A DNA stretch of 64,000 nucleotides from an uncultured Mediterraneibacter sp. (GCA_944381935.1 CALWMN010000006.1:1-64000), one strand, 5' to 3'. Shown: positions 42,173-50,997, counted from the first letter of the stretch. A program made the numbers and translations. Notes: generated from the sequence alone by a model not told the origin.

Positions 42173-42510
42173 AAATCCCCCGCTTCGTGGATCTCCAAGG
42201 CAATATCGAAGATGGGAAGATCCGTTGCCAGTATGGCGATTCCCTCTTCTTCGGCTTTGGCGAGCGTGTCCTCATCGAGGGAGACGCCCTCTGCAAGAAC
42301 GATGCATGCGGTGTCTGTCAGTGATGCGACGGCGAGGGTGTTCTTATTCCCCATTACCGTTACCCATACGCCGTCGGAGGGAGCCTTGCCCATAGCAATG
42401 CTCAGGAGATCACAGCAGAAGATACGGGAGATCTCCCGGCTGGGATCGCCTTTTACAAGGACCCTGCACTGTGGAAGCTCAAGGATTGTCTGTAATTTCA
42501 TTTGTGTCAC
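42169..42510 (-). CDS. DRTGG-domain protein (copy 2)
   Basis: The 113-aa protein is one DRTGG-like domain. DRTGG domains are named for a motif seen in BioD/phosphotransacetylase-like proteins and may bind nucleotides. Its segment EEEGIAILATDLPIFDIALE aligns with DKGIAILATEHYMFTACGIL of the paralogue at 44363-44707. The GTG at 42510 directly follows the stop of the upstream gene and has AAAGGAATAG at proper spacing; an ATG at 42501 is the alternative. A regulatory role in the cluster is likely but unproven. Confidence 0.8.
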   Translation of the reverse strand: MTQMKLQTILELPQCRVLVKGDPSREISRIFCCDLLSIAMGKAPSDGVWVTVMGNKNTLAVASLTDTACIVLAEGVSLDEDTLAKAEEEGIAILATDLPIFDIALEIHEAGDL

Positions 42511-43923
42511 CTATTCCTTTCCCGGCTGCCTTAAGCTTTCGGGAACCCCGAAAGAGGCAAGCTCGGTCGTGAGTTTTCTGATATATGTGTGGAGCAGCTC
42601 GGTTTCCTCCTCTTTAAGAGGCTTTTCACTGGAGCCTTTTTCCGAGAGATGTTCGATCTTCTGTGTAAGGTCTGCAATATTGGAACGCAGGACATAGATA
42701 CAGTCGTTTGGGGTTGCGTCTCCCCGCACGATATCCTCTGCCAGGGTCTGGCAGGTGGGCGCTCCGCAGGAACCGCAGTCCAGACCGGGGAACCTTGCCG
42801 TGAGCTTCTCCACCTCCCCCATCATCTGAAGGCTTTCCTTAAAGGTATTGCCCAGGCGGAAGACCGGCTCGTATTCCACATTATCTGCCCAGTAAATGTT
42901 CTGCAGTTCAGGATTGTCTGCGAGATGGTTTTTGGAGACGGGCTGATACTTTATCAGCCGCTTGGTCTTGGTGGCAGCGATATAAGCGTTCTCCACGGTC
43001 AGTGTCCCGCCCACGCAGCCGCCGTTGCATGCGCTCAGCTCTACAAAGGTCAGGCCATGCAGCTTTTCATCTTCCAGTTCTTCCAGTACCCGCAGGATAT
43101 TCACGATCCCGTCGGCAGCCAGGTAGCTGTCCACCAGAAGGCCGCCCACCTCTCCTCCGGCGTTGCTCCACCCGATTCCGATCCTCCCCGAGTTGGACAG
43201 CGGCGTAAGCTGGCTTTCGTCCTGTTTCATATGGGGCAGAAGGAGCGGATAGACGTCTTTGATTGCGACCACGTTGTCAATGTTGCTTTTCTCGATGCCG
43301 AGCGGAGCTTTCGCATAAGAGACCTTGGAAGGGCACGGGGAAATGAAAATGATCCCGATCTCTTCCGGAGCCAGTCCGGTCTTCTCCATCGCCCGTGCCC
43401 GCGCGATCTCTGCAGCCACCTCCACGGGAGCCTTGATGGGAAGGAGCCGGGAGATGAGGGAAGGGAATTTCACCCGGATCAGGCGGATGACAGAGGGACA
43501 GGCGGAGCTGATAAAAGGCGCCTCCTTCTCATGCTCTCTGATATATTCCCTTGATGCCTCTGAGACAAGCTCTGCAGCCGCGCTCACTTCATATACATCA
43601 TCAAATCCCAGCTTCAGCAGTGCGTTGAGCACGATGTCCACATTTGTCAGATTATTGTACTGCGCGTAGAGCGAGGGGGCAGGGAGCGCGACCGTATATT
43701 TAAAGTTGTTGATGACGGAAAGCGGGTCATAGACCGGTACCTTTGCGTGATGCGGGCAGTAGCGGATACATCTGCCGCAGTCAATGCAGAACTTGTCGAT
43801 GATATGGGCTTTGCCGTTATGTACGCGTATCGCCTGGGTGGGGCAGTATTTGATACAGTTGATGCATCCCTGGCAGGCGGATTCCCGAAGCCTGACGGAA
43901 CGCATGAATTTATTGGTGTGCAT
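42511..43923 (-). CDS. PAS-less sensory-type [FeFe] hydrogenase-like iron-sulfur protein
   Basis: In this 470-aa protein two [4Fe-4S] motifs come first (CQGCINCIKYCP and CIDCGRCIRYCP). Then comes an H-cluster domain with ligand regions SACPSVIRLIRVKFPS, SPCPSKVSYAKAP and SACNGGCVGGTLTVEN. A C-terminal four-Cys Fe-S domain (LDCGSCGAPTCQTLAEDI) and a helical tail follow. All H-cluster Cys positions appear retained, but Ala replaces the Cys before CP of the TSCCP motif. That suits slow sensory enzymes rather than catalysis. HATPase and DRTGG neighbours support signalling. GAAAGGAGGGCTGTTCTT precedes the ATG. Confidence 0.88.
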   Translation of the reverse strand: MHTNKFMRSVRLRESACQGCINCIKYCPTQAIRVHNGKAHIIDKFCIDCGRCIRYCPHHAKVPVYDPLSVINNFKYTVALPAPSLYAQYNNLTNVDIVLNALLKLGFDDVYEVSAAAELVSEASREYIREHEKEAPFISSACPSVIRLIRVKFPSLISRLLPIKAPVEVAAEIARARAMEKTGLAPEEIGIIFISPCPSKVSYAKAPLGIEKSNIDNVVAIKDVYPLLLPHMKQDESQLTPLSNSGRIGIGWSNAGGEVGGLLVDSYLAADGIVNILRVLEELEDEKLHGLTFVELSACNGGCVGGTLTVENAYIAATKTKRLIKYQPVSKNHLADNPELQNIYWADNVEYEPVFRLGNTFKESLQMMGEVEKLTARFPGLDCGSCGAPTCQTLAEDIVRGDATPNDCIYVLRSNIADLTQKIEHLSEKGSSEKPLKEEETELLHTYIRKLTTELASFGVPESLRQPGKE

Positions 43924-43939
43924 AAGAACAGCCCTCCTT

Positions 43940-44362
43940 TCAGAGGTTGACTTTCATTGTGATGGTAGTCCCGGTTCCAAGTACCGTATCGATGTGCATT
44001 TCATCTGTATACCGCTTCATGTTCGGGAGCCCCATCCCGGCGCCGAAGCCAAGGGAGCGGACCTCTTCCCGGGCAGTGGAATAGCCTTCCTGCATTGCCT
44101 TGTCGATATCCGGTATCCCCGGGCCGCTGTCGGCGAGGACCATTGTGATATCCGTGTCGGATATTGTGACAGTAATGACTCCGCCGTTTGCGTGGATGAC
44201 CATATTGATCTCTCCCTCGTACATCGCGATGGCGACCCTGCGGATGACATCGCTGTCAACGCCGATCATTTTCAGTTTGTTTTTTACCGAACTGCTGGCT
44301 TCCCCGGCACGGGTAAAGTCATCCCCGTCTATCACATAAGTAAATATAAGCTGGTCACTCAT
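43940..44362 (-). CDS. Anti-sigma-factor-like serine kinase (HATPase_c)
   Basis: The 140-aa protein is a single GHKL ATPase domain of the RsbW/SpoIIAB type: N-box region VAIAMYEGEINMVIHANGG, G1 LADSGPGIPD and G2 GFGAGMGLPNMKRYTDEM. There is no histidine phosphoacceptor domain, so it would phosphorylate Ser/Thr of a partner or bind one. It lies directly between a DRTGG gene and the hydrogenase-like sensor, with adjoining stop and start codons. GGGGAGGTGCCTAG precedes the ATG. Confidence 0.9.
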   Translation of the reverse strand: MSDQLIFTYVIDGDDFTRAGEASSSVKNKLKMIGVDSDVIRRVAIAMYEGEINMVIHANGGVITVTISDTDITMVLADSGPGIPDIDKAMQEGYSTAREEVRSLGFGAGMGLPNMKRYTDEMHIDTVLGTGTTITMKVNL

Positions 44363-44707
44363 CTAGGCACCTCCCCTGAGTCCGTGTTCATATAAAATCC
44401 CGCAGGCGGTGAACATATAATGCTCTGTGGCAAGAATTGCGATCCCCTTGTCCATTGCCAGCGTCAGCATATGTTCGTCCGGCATTTTTCCCCGGACAAA
44501 GATAATACAGACAATGTCGAGCATCTCTGCGGTACGGACAACCTGGGGATTGCACAGCCCTGTCATAAGTACAGAGCACTTGCTGCCAAAAGCGAGCACA
44601 TCGCTCATCATATCGGCGGAAAAAACAAAATCGGCGTCCAGTTCTGCAAGCTCTTCCCCATATAAGAACTGTGCATCCAGAGCTTCCTGAATCTCTCTGA
44701 TCGTCAT
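44363..44707 (-). CDS. DRTGG-domain protein (copy 1)
   Basis: The 114-aa protein is one DRTGG-like domain and a paralogue of the copy at 42169-42510. It begins with a short helix (MTIREIQEALDAQFLYGEEL). TTCAGGAGGGTTT precedes the ATG. It is the first gene of the leftward operon, read from the TTGCTT/TATACT promoter. With the HATPase it may form a switch controlled by the downstream H-cluster protein. The ligand is unknown. Confidence 0.82.
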   Translation of the reverse strand: MTIREIQEALDAQFLYGEELAELDADFVFSADMMSDVLAFGSKCSVLMTGLCNPQVVRTAEMLDIVCIIFVRGKMPDEHMLTLAMDKGIAILATEHYMFTACGILYEHGLRGGA

Positions 44708-45023
44708 AAACCCTCCTGAAAATCATGAAAAAAATCGTCCTGTTTCTGCCGGAGAAGTAAGAATCCTCCGGAAAAGCTACCATAAGTATACCATCTGCAT
44801 TTGTAAAAAGCAATGAGAGGCCGGGATGTGGACTGGAAGAAATGCGGAAAAGAAGAAGATAAAACTGAAAAAACATAGTCTATTTTTATGACAAAAAAAT
44901 GGAGATATCCTTAATTGCTTGTGACAATATACAAAAAGTTAATAATAAATAAGTGGAGATTTGGGATATATTGTGATATCATACTAGTAATGAGCACAAA
45001 TTCTAAGAAATGGAGGTTAAAGG
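44708..45023. promoter_or_regulatory. Divergent regulatory region of the hydrogenase operons
   Basis: This is a 316-bp gap without genes. Leftward, TTGCTT (44808-44813) and TATACT (44785-44790) with a 17-base spacer form a good promoter. Rightward the best candidate is TTGTGA (44919-44924) with TAATAA at 18 bases; CATACT at 44980 is another possible -10. TTGT-N8-ACAA (44919-44934) and a second TTGTGA at 44971 loosely resemble half-sites of the NADH sensor Rex, but no full 18-bp Rex operator is present. Confidence 0.5.
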
Positions 45024-45518
45024 ATGGCAGCTAAGAAAGGAACAGTTCCATTTTCAGGGACAAAAGAACAGGAAGAGGCACTAATGAAGACGATTGCTGA
45101 GCTCAAGGATGAAAAAGGTGCCCTGATGCCTATACTGCAGAAGGCACAGGATATATATGGATATCTTCCGGTCGAAGTCCAGAAGATGATTTCAGACGAG
45201 ACGGGAATCCCTATGGAGAAGATATATGGTGTCGCTACATTTTACTCTCAGTTTACGCTGAATCCCAAAGGGAAGTACAAGATTTCCGTCTGTCTTGGGA
45301 CAGCATGTTACGTCAAAGGTTCGGGGGATATTTACAATGCCCTGATGGAGAAACTGGGAATTGTGGGCGGAGAGTGTACGCCTGACGGCAAGTTCTCTCT
45401 GGATGCATGCCGCTGTGTGGGGGCATGCGGCCTGGCTCCCGTCATGATGATCAATGACGAGGTATACGGCCGCCTGACGGTGGATGACCTGGACGGCATA
45501 CTGGCAAAATACGAGTAG
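45024..45518 (+). CDS. hndA: HndA/NuoE-like [2Fe-2S] subunit of bifurcating hydrogenase
   Basis: The 164-aa protein has an N-terminal helical bundle and a thioredoxin-like fold. Four Cys ligate a [2Fe-2S] cluster: VCLGTACYVKGSG, then DACRCVGACGLAPVMM. The YGVATFYSQFTLNPKGK segment is typical of NuoE/HndA. It passes electrons within the NADH/ferredoxin-dependent HydABC or HndABCD complex in the cytosol. AAATGGAGGTTAAAGG precedes the ATG. It is the first gene of the rightward operon. Confidence 0.93.
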   Translation: MAAKKGTVPFSGTKEQEEALMKTIAELKDEKGALMPILQKAQDIYGYLPVEVQKMISDETGIPMEKIYGVATFYSQFTLNPKGKYKISVCLGTACYVKGSGDIYNALMEKLGIVGGECTPDGKFSLDACRCVGACGLAPVMMINDEVYGRLTVDDLDGILAKYE

Positions 45519-45521
45519 CCT

Positions 45522-46082
45522 ATGATGCCGGAGATTGCTCTGAATATCCTGGATGTTGCGGAGAACTCCGTACGTGCGAAGGCGTCCCTTGTGGAAATCA
45601 CGGTTTCCGTACAGCCAAAGGAGGATACGCTCACTGTCGTAATAAAGGACGACGGATGCGGGATGACGCCGGAACAGGCAGAGAAGGTCCAGGACCCTTT
45701 TTTCACGACAAGAACGACGAGAAAGGTGGGCCTTGGAGTCCCGTTCTTTAAGCAGGCGGCGGAGAGTACGGGAGGCAGATTCCAGATTGATTCAGAAAAG
45801 GATAAAGGAACAGTGGTGACGGCAGTGTTTACCCTGTCGCATATCGACAGGATGCCGCTTGGAGATATCAGCTCGACGATCCATACCCTGATCGTGTTCC
45901 ATGAGGATACGGATTTCCGATATACCTATCAGTACAACGAGAAAAGCTTTACATTGGACACCCGGGAGATGAAAGAGATCCTGGGGGACAACATTTCCTT
46001 TGCCGAGAAGGAAGTGTCGGATTTTATCAGGGATTATCTGGAGACGAATAAGACAGAGGCGGACGGAGGAGCGGATATATAA
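45522..46082 (+). CDS. Stand-alone HATPase_c protein within the hydrogenase operon
   Basis: The 186-aa protein has a GHKL ATPase domain (N-box LDVAENSVRAKAS, G1 KDDGCGMTP, FFTTRTTRKVGLGVPFFK, G2 GTVVTAVF). A C-terminal domain of about 80 residues follows, without a histidine phosphoacceptor. It begins 3 bases after hndA with only a weak ribosome binding site, indicating coupled translation. A conserved kinase inside an enzyme operon suggests H2- or redox-linked signalling rather than catalysis. Its phosphorylation target is unknown. Confidence 0.88.
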   Translation: MMPEIALNILDVAENSVRAKASLVEITVSVQPKEDTLTVVIKDDGCGMTPEQAEKVQDPFFTTRTTRKVGLGVPFFKQAAESTGGRFQIDSEKDKGTVVTAVFTLSHIDRMPLGDISSTIHTLIVFHEDTDFRYTYQYNEKSFTLDTREMKEILGDNISFAEKEVSDFIRDYLETNKTEADGGADI

Positions 46083-46114
46083 GATTTTATTTTGTTTAGA
46101 AGTGGAGGAATTAG

Positions 46115-46498
46115 ATGAAATCACTTGAAGAATTACGTGCGATCAGAACTAAGATGCAGGGCAAAGTGGGAGTTCGCGCAGAGAATGAGAACCAGACCCG
46201 CGTGGTGGTGGGAATGGCTACCTGCGGAATTGCAAGCGGGGCAAGACCGGTCCTGACAGCTCTGTCTGACGCTGTACAGGAACAGGGACTGACGGATAAG
46301 ATCAATGTGACACAGACGGGATGTATCGGACTGTGCCAGTATGAACCGATCGTGGAAGTAATGGAGCCGGGAAAAGAAAAGGTGACATATGTGAAGATGA
46401 CTCCCGAAAAGGCGCTGGAAGTGCTGAGGCGTCATCTGCTGGGCGGTCAGGTCGTGACAAAATATACGCTGAGTGCAGCACAGAAGAACGCGGAATAG
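46115..46498 (+). CDS. hndB: HndB-like thioredoxin-fold [2Fe-2S] subunit
   Basis: The 127-aa protein has a ferredoxin of the thioredoxin-like [2Fe-2S] type with VGMATCGIASGARPVL and TQTGCIGLCQYEPIVEV supplying Cys ligands. It matches HndB of HndABCD hydrogenases and is similar to the N-terminal domain of the next gene product. GTGGAGGAATTAG precedes the ATG. It is a soluble electron-transfer subunit. Confidence 0.9.
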   Translation: MKSLEELRAIRTKMQGKVGVRAENENQTRVVVGMATCGIASGARPVLTALSDAVQEQGLTDKINVTQTGCIGLCQYEPIVEVMEPGKEKVTYVKMTPEKALEVLRRHLLGGQVVTKYTLSAAQKNAE

Positions 46499-46516
46499 AA
46501 AGGGAGGTTAATTTTT

Positions 46517-48304
46517 ATGTATCGTTCACATGTACTTGTTTGCGGCGGAACCGGATGTACCTCCTCCGGCAGCCAGAGAATTATAGACAGACTTGAAAAG
46601 GAGATTGCGGCGAACGGGCTTTCCGAAGAAGTAGGCGTTGTCAAGACAGGATGCTTCGGGCTGTGTGCACTTGGTCCCATCATGATCGTCTATCCGGAAG
46701 GGACATTTTATTCTATGGTGCAGGAGGATGATATTCCGGAGATCGTCTCAGAGCATCTTCTCAAAGGAAGGGTCGTGACGCGCCTTCTCTATGACGAGAC
46801 GACAAAGGCGGACCAGATCATTCCGCTTAACGAGACGAATTTTTATAAGAAACAGCACAGGGTAGCGCTGAGAAACTGCGGTGTCATCAATCCTGAGAAC
46901 ATCGAGGAATACATAGGAACAGGCGGATATGAGGCGCTTGGCATCGTGCTGACGGAGAAAAGGCCGGAGGATGTGATCCAGATCCTTCTCGACAGCGGCC
47001 TGAGAGGAAGAGGGGGCGCCGGTTTCCCCACCGGTCAGAAGTGGAAGTTTGCAGCCCAGAATGAAGCGGACCAGAAATATGTCTGCTGCAACGCGGATGA
47101 AGGAGATCCGGGAGCATTTATGGACCGCTCTATCCTGGAGGGAGATCCCCATTCGGTGCTTGAGGCGATGGCGATCGCGGGATATGCAATTGGAGCTTCC
47201 CAGGGATATATCTACGTCAGGGCAGAATACCCGATCGCGGTAAAGCGTCTTGAGATCGCGATCGGACAGGCGAGAGAATACGGTCTTCTTGGAAAGAATA
47301 TCTTTGATTCAGGATTTGATTTTGATATAGAACTGAGACTCGGTGCAGGAGCATTTGTTTGCGGCGAGGAGACGGCTCTCATGACTTCCATCGAAGGCAA
47401 CAGGGGAGAGCCAAGGCCCCGTCCGCCGTTCCCGGCGCTTAAAGGTCTGTTCCAGAAACCGACCATCTTAAATAACGTGGAGACCTACGCGAACATTCCT
47501 CAGATCATTGTAAACGGGCCTGAGTGGTTCGCTTCAATGGGGACGGAGAAATCCAAGGGCACGAAGGTATTTGCCCTGGGAGGCAAGATCAACAATACGG
47601 GACTGGTAGAGATTCCGATGGGAACCACGCTCCGGGAGATCGTGGAGGAGATCGGCGGGGGAGTCCCCAACGGAAAGAAGTTCAAGGCGGCGCAGACCGG
47701 GGGGCCTTCCGGCGGATGTATCCCGGCGGAGCACTTCGACATCCCGATTGACTATGATAACCTGATTGAGATCGGCTCTATGATGGGATCGGGCGGTCTG
47801 ATCGTGATGGATGAAGATACCTGCATGGTCGACATCGCCAAGTTTTTCCTGGAGTTTACTGTAGATGAATCCTGCGGCAAATGTACTCCGTGCCGGATCG
47901 GAACAAGGCGTATGCTGGAGATACTGGAGAAGATCACGAAGGGGCAGGCTACGATGGAAGACCTGGATAAGCTGGAAGAACTTTGCAGCCATCTGAAAGA
48001 AAATTCCCTGTGTGCCCTCGGGCAGACGGCGCCGAATCCGGTGCTCTCTACGCTGCGCTACTTCAGGGATGAATATATCGCCCACATTGTTGACAAGAAA
48101 TGTCCGGCAGGAGTCTGTAAGGATCTTCTGCAGTACAGGATCGACCCGGATAAATGTAAGGGATGTACGCTCTGTGCAAGGACATGTCCTGCCGATGCGA
48201 TCATCGGCAAGGTGAAAGAACCGCATATGATCAATCCGGAGAAGTGCTTAAAATGCGGCGCTTGTATGGAAAAATGCCGGTTTGGGGCTATTTACAAAGA
48301 ATGA
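46517..48304 (+). CDS. hndC: HndC/HydB, NADH- and FMN-binding subunit of bifurcating hydrogenase
   Basis: In the 595-aa protein the N-terminal thioredoxin-like [2Fe-2S] domain (CGGTGCTSSGSQ, KTGCFGLCALGP) is followed by the NuoF core. That core has the NADH/FMN site GRGGAGFPTGQKWKFAAQ and CNADEGDPGAFMDRSILEGD, an SLBB domain, and the [4Fe-4S] motif ESCGKCTPCRIGTRR. Two C-terminal [4Fe-4S] motifs follow (CKGCTLCARTCP and CLKCGACMEKC). This is the site of flavin-based electron bifurcation or confurcation with NADH in the family. GGGAGGTTAATTTTT precedes the ATG. Confidence 0.96.
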   Translation: MYRSHVLVCGGTGCTSSGSQRIIDRLEKEIAANGLSEEVGVVKTGCFGLCALGPIMIVYPEGTFYSMVQEDDIPEIVSEHLLKGRVVTRLLYDETTKADQIIPLNETNFYKKQHRVALRNCGVINPENIEEYIGTGGYEALGIVLTEKRPEDVIQILLDSGLRGRGGAGFPTGQKWKFAAQNEADQKYVCCNADEGDPGAFMDRSILEGDPHSVLEAMAIAGYAIGASQGYIYVRAEYPIAVKRLEIAIGQAREYGLLGKNIFDSGFDFDIELRLGAGAFVCGEETALMTSIEGNRGEPRPRPPFPALKGLFQKPTILNNVETYANIPQIIVNGPEWFASMGTEKSKGTKVFALGGKINNTGLVEIPMGTTLREIVEEIGGGVPNGKKFKAAQTGGPSGGCIPAEHFDIPIDYDNLIEIGSMMGSGGLIVMDEDTCMVDIAKFFLEFTVDESCGKCTPCRIGTRRMLEILEKITKGQATMEDLDKLEELCSHLKENSLCALGQTAPNPVLSTLRYFRDEYIAHIVDKKCPAGVCKDLLQYRIDPDKCKGCTLCARTCPADAIIGKVKEPHMINPEKCLKCGACMEKCRFGAIYKE

Positions 48305-48322
48305 TAGTGGAGGGTAGAGAAG

Positions 48323-50065
48323 ATGGAAAATGTTAATTTAAAGATTAATGGCTTGAATGTTACCGCACCTGCAGGCTCTACAATCCTGGAAGCGGCACAG
48401 GCAGCAGGGATCAGAATCCCGACGCTGTGTTATTTAAAAGAGATCAATGAGATCGGAGCCTGCCGTATGTGCGTGGTCGAGGTAAAGGGAGCAAGGAATC
48501 TGGTTGCAGCGTGCGTCTATCCTGTCTCCGAAGGAATGGAAGTCCAGACGAATACGAAGAAGCTTTTAGACGCCAGAAGAAGGACGCTTCAGCTCCTTTT
48601 ATCCAATCATGATAAAAAGTGTCTCTCCTGTGTGCGCAGCGGTCAATGCGAGCTGCAGGAACTCTGCCAGGAGCTGGGAGTCGACGACGAACACTATTTT
48701 GACGGGGAATCGACACAATATGAACCGGATGACAGCGCAATTCACATGATACGTGACAACAACAAATGCATCCTCTGCCGCAGATGCTCGGCAGTATGTG
48801 AAAAGGTGCAGGCTGTCGGTGTGATCGGTCCCAATAACCGTGGTTTTGCCACGTTTATCGGCTCGGCATTTGAGATGGGGTTGGGAGATACAAGCTGTGT
48901 GGGATGCGGACAGTGCATTTCCGCCTGTCCGACAGGAGCGCTCTATGAGAAAGACAATACCGATGAGGTGCTTGCAGCCATTGCCGATGGGACGAAGCAT
49001 GTGGTGGTCCAGCCGGCACCATCTGTGCGGGCGGCTCTTGGCGAGGAGTTCGGCTATCCGATGGGAACGGACGTGGAAGGAAAGATGGCGGCGGCCCTTA
49101 GAAGGATCGGATTCGACAGGGTATTCGATACAAACTTCAGCGCGGACCTTACGATTATGGAAGAGGCAAATGAGTTCATCGACCGGGTGCAGAACAAAGG
49201 AGTGCTCCCGATGCTGACCTCCTGTTCACCGGGTTGGATCAAATACTGTGAGCACTACTATCCGGATCAGCTGGAGCATCTCTCAAGCTGCAAATCGCCT
49301 CAGCAGATGTTCGGTGCGATCACAAAGACATACTATGCGGAGAAGATGGGGATTGCCCCGGAAGATATCGTGTGCGTCAGCGTGATGCCCTGCACGGCGA
49401 AGAAGTTTGAGATTCAGCGTGATGACCAGTATGCGGCGGGAGTTCCGGATGTAGATATCTCCATCACGACGAGAGAGCTTGCGCGCCTGATCCGCAAAGT
49501 CGGCATTAATTTCCGCAGCCTGCCGGATGAAGGATTCGACGATCCGTTAGGAGAGTCCACGGGAGCAGGAGTGATCTTCGGAGCGACCGGCGGTGTAATG
49601 GAGGCGGCGCTGCGCACCGCTGTGGAGAAGCTGACAGGTACAGAGCTTGAGAAGGTTGACTTTATGGAAGTGCGCGGAACCAAAGGCATCAAGGAAGCGA
49701 CATACAATGTGGCAGGGATGGATGTGAAGGTTGCCGTTGCATCAGGACTGAGCAATGCGAAGATCATTATGGATAAGGTGCGCGCCGGGGAGGCAGATTA
49801 TCATTTTATTGAGATCATGTGCTGTCCGGGCGGATGTGTAAACGGAGGCGGTCAGCCTCAGGTACATGCAGATGTACGCAACTTTGAAGATGTAAAGACA
49901 ATCCGGGCGAAGGCGCTGTATGATAATGACGCGGCAAAGACATTCAGGAAGTCCCATGACAACCCGTCCATCAAGAAAGTGTATGACGAGTATCTGGGGC
50001 ATCCGGGAAGCGAGAAAGCGCATCACATACTTCACACTACATATGTAAAGAGAACGATCAATTAA
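48323..50065 (+). CDS. hndD: [FeFe] hydrogenase catalytic subunit HndD/HydA (M3 type)
   Basis: The 580-aa enzyme reduces protons to H2. Modules in order: N-terminal plant-type [2Fe-2S] (CYLKEINEIGACRMC), His-Cys3 [4Fe-4S] (HDKKCLSCVRSGQC), two [4Fe-4S] (CILCRRCSAVC and CVGCGQCISACP), and the H-cluster domain. The H-cluster domain carries TSCSPGWIKYCEHYYP, VMPCTAKKFE and EIMCCPGGCVNGGGQP. A small-subunit-like C-terminus completes it. Ser stands where prototypes read TSCCPGW, as I recall for HndD-type enzymes. Maturases HydEFG are not in the window. A strong terminator follows. Confidence 0.97.
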   Translation: MENVNLKINGLNVTAPAGSTILEAAQAAGIRIPTLCYLKEINEIGACRMCVVEVKGARNLVAACVYPVSEGMEVQTNTKKLLDARRRTLQLLLSNHDKKCLSCVRSGQCELQELCQELGVDDEHYFDGESTQYEPDDSAIHMIRDNNKCILCRRCSAVCEKVQAVGVIGPNNRGFATFIGSAFEMGLGDTSCVGCGQCISACPTGALYEKDNTDEVLAAIADGTKHVVVQPAPSVRAALGEEFGYPMGTDVEGKMAAALRRIGFDRVFDTNFSADLTIMEEANEFIDRVQNKGVLPMLTSCSPGWIKYCEHYYPDQLEHLSSCKSPQQMFGAITKTYYAEKMGIAPEDIVCVSVMPCTAKKFEIQRDDQYAAGVPDVDISITTRELARLIRKVGINFRSLPDEGFDDPLGESTGAGVIFGATGGVMEAALRTAVEKLTGTELEKVDFMEVRGTKGIKEATYNVAGMDVKVAVASGLSNAKIIMDKVRAGEADYHFIEIMCCPGGCVNGGGQPQVHADVRNFEDVKTIRAKALYDNDAAKTFRKSHDNPSIKKVYDEYLGHPGSEKAHHILHTTYVKRTIN

Positions 50066-50093
50066 TTGCTGATAATTGTTGACCGGGAAAAGA

Positions 50094-50140
50094 AAAAGCC
50101 CTGTGGCATGGTTTTTAAGCTGCGCCACAGGGCTTTTATC
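50094..50140. terminator. Strong bidirectional terminator after hndD
   Basis: AAAAGCCCTGTGGC (50094-50107) and GCCACAGGGCTTTT (50124-50137) form a perfect 14-bp stem with a 16-base loop. The A and T runs suit both directions. Confidence 0.92.
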
Positions 50141-50146
50141 ATGGGA

Positions 50147-50997
50147 TCAGCCTGTTGCTTTCACTCTGGGATAAGAGTTCGTCCCGCTTCCACACATATC
50201 AAAGAAGGCGAGATATGCATTGTCTGTGCAGTCGTCATCCACAACCCAGGCGAACGTACACTCCAGTGTTTCGCCGGCACCGATCTCTGCAAAGCGCACA
50301 TGCTTTTTCCGGCTGCCGGTAAACTGCTGGATGCTCTGGAAGAGAGGCTCCCCTTCAACACTCAGAGAAGCATAAGCGGCGGAAGCCGGCTGCACATAAA
50401 AACGTTCAAATTCACCGGCATCATCTGTTTTCAGGAGCTCAAGCATCGGAGTGATATACGCCTCCTGAGAACTGTCTTCGGTATTGGTGATCTCCACCGT
50501 GGCAGTGATAAACTTTGAGCCGACAGTCTCGATATTTTCCGCTGTTGTATCTTCGGCATCCGGGGAATACCGTTCGTGCGATTTGAGTGTGCCGTCTTCA
50601 TTCAGGAGGGGAGCAACTGCACTGTCATAGTCCGTCACATAGCTTTCCTCCGGGAACTGAGCCTGCGGGAGCGAGTCAGTGACCGTGATATCTGCGACTT
50701 TATACCGGATCGGGTTTTCAGGATGCAGGGGATCGGTGATCTCATCCTGTACGGAGAAGAAAAAGGATTCCCCATAGGACAGGTCAAAGGATGCCTTCTG
50801 TCCTTCCTGATCTGCCAGTATTTTTTCGATTTCATTCTCACTGGGATAGGGCACGGTCTTGTCGCTGACCTCGATATCCAGGCCTTCTGCAACTTTAAAT
50901 GCTTCATCTTCTGAGAGATCCGGCCTTCCAGGAAAACATGGATGGCATCGCCCTTTAAGATCTGCGCCATTTCTTCCTGTGAAAATTCTTTTTTCAA
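50147..50997 (-). pseudogene. Frameshifted hypothetical protein gene
   Basis: From 50997 the minus strand reads a helical start (KKEFSQEEMAQILKGDAIHV) up to LEGR near 50922. Coding sense then continues in another frame as PDLSEDEAFKVAEGLDIEVS, through YPSENEIEKILADQEG to the stop at 50147. A single lost or gained base in the GGCCGG tract at about 50920-50930 explains it. The body resembles a beta-rich DUF5067/DUF4352-like domain, but without a signal peptide. The start is a TTG behind AAGGAGGAA and is doubtful. It follows a broken sigma-factor gene in the same direction. Confidence 0.7.

Noticed and set aside
41591-42697. 368-codon plus-strand open frame opposite the PHP and DRTGG genes
   Set aside because: Shadow frame; the minus-strand genes have PHP motifs, overlapping starts and ribosome binding sites.
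42589-43554. 321-codon plus-strand open frame opposite the PAS-less hydrogenase-like gene
   Set aside because: The minus strand carries the ferredoxin and H-cluster motifs; the plus frame has none.
44919-44976. Rex operator upstream of hndA
   Set aside because: Only half-sites and a short TTGT-N8-ACAA palindrome are present; not enough to call an operator, kept as a low-scored finding.
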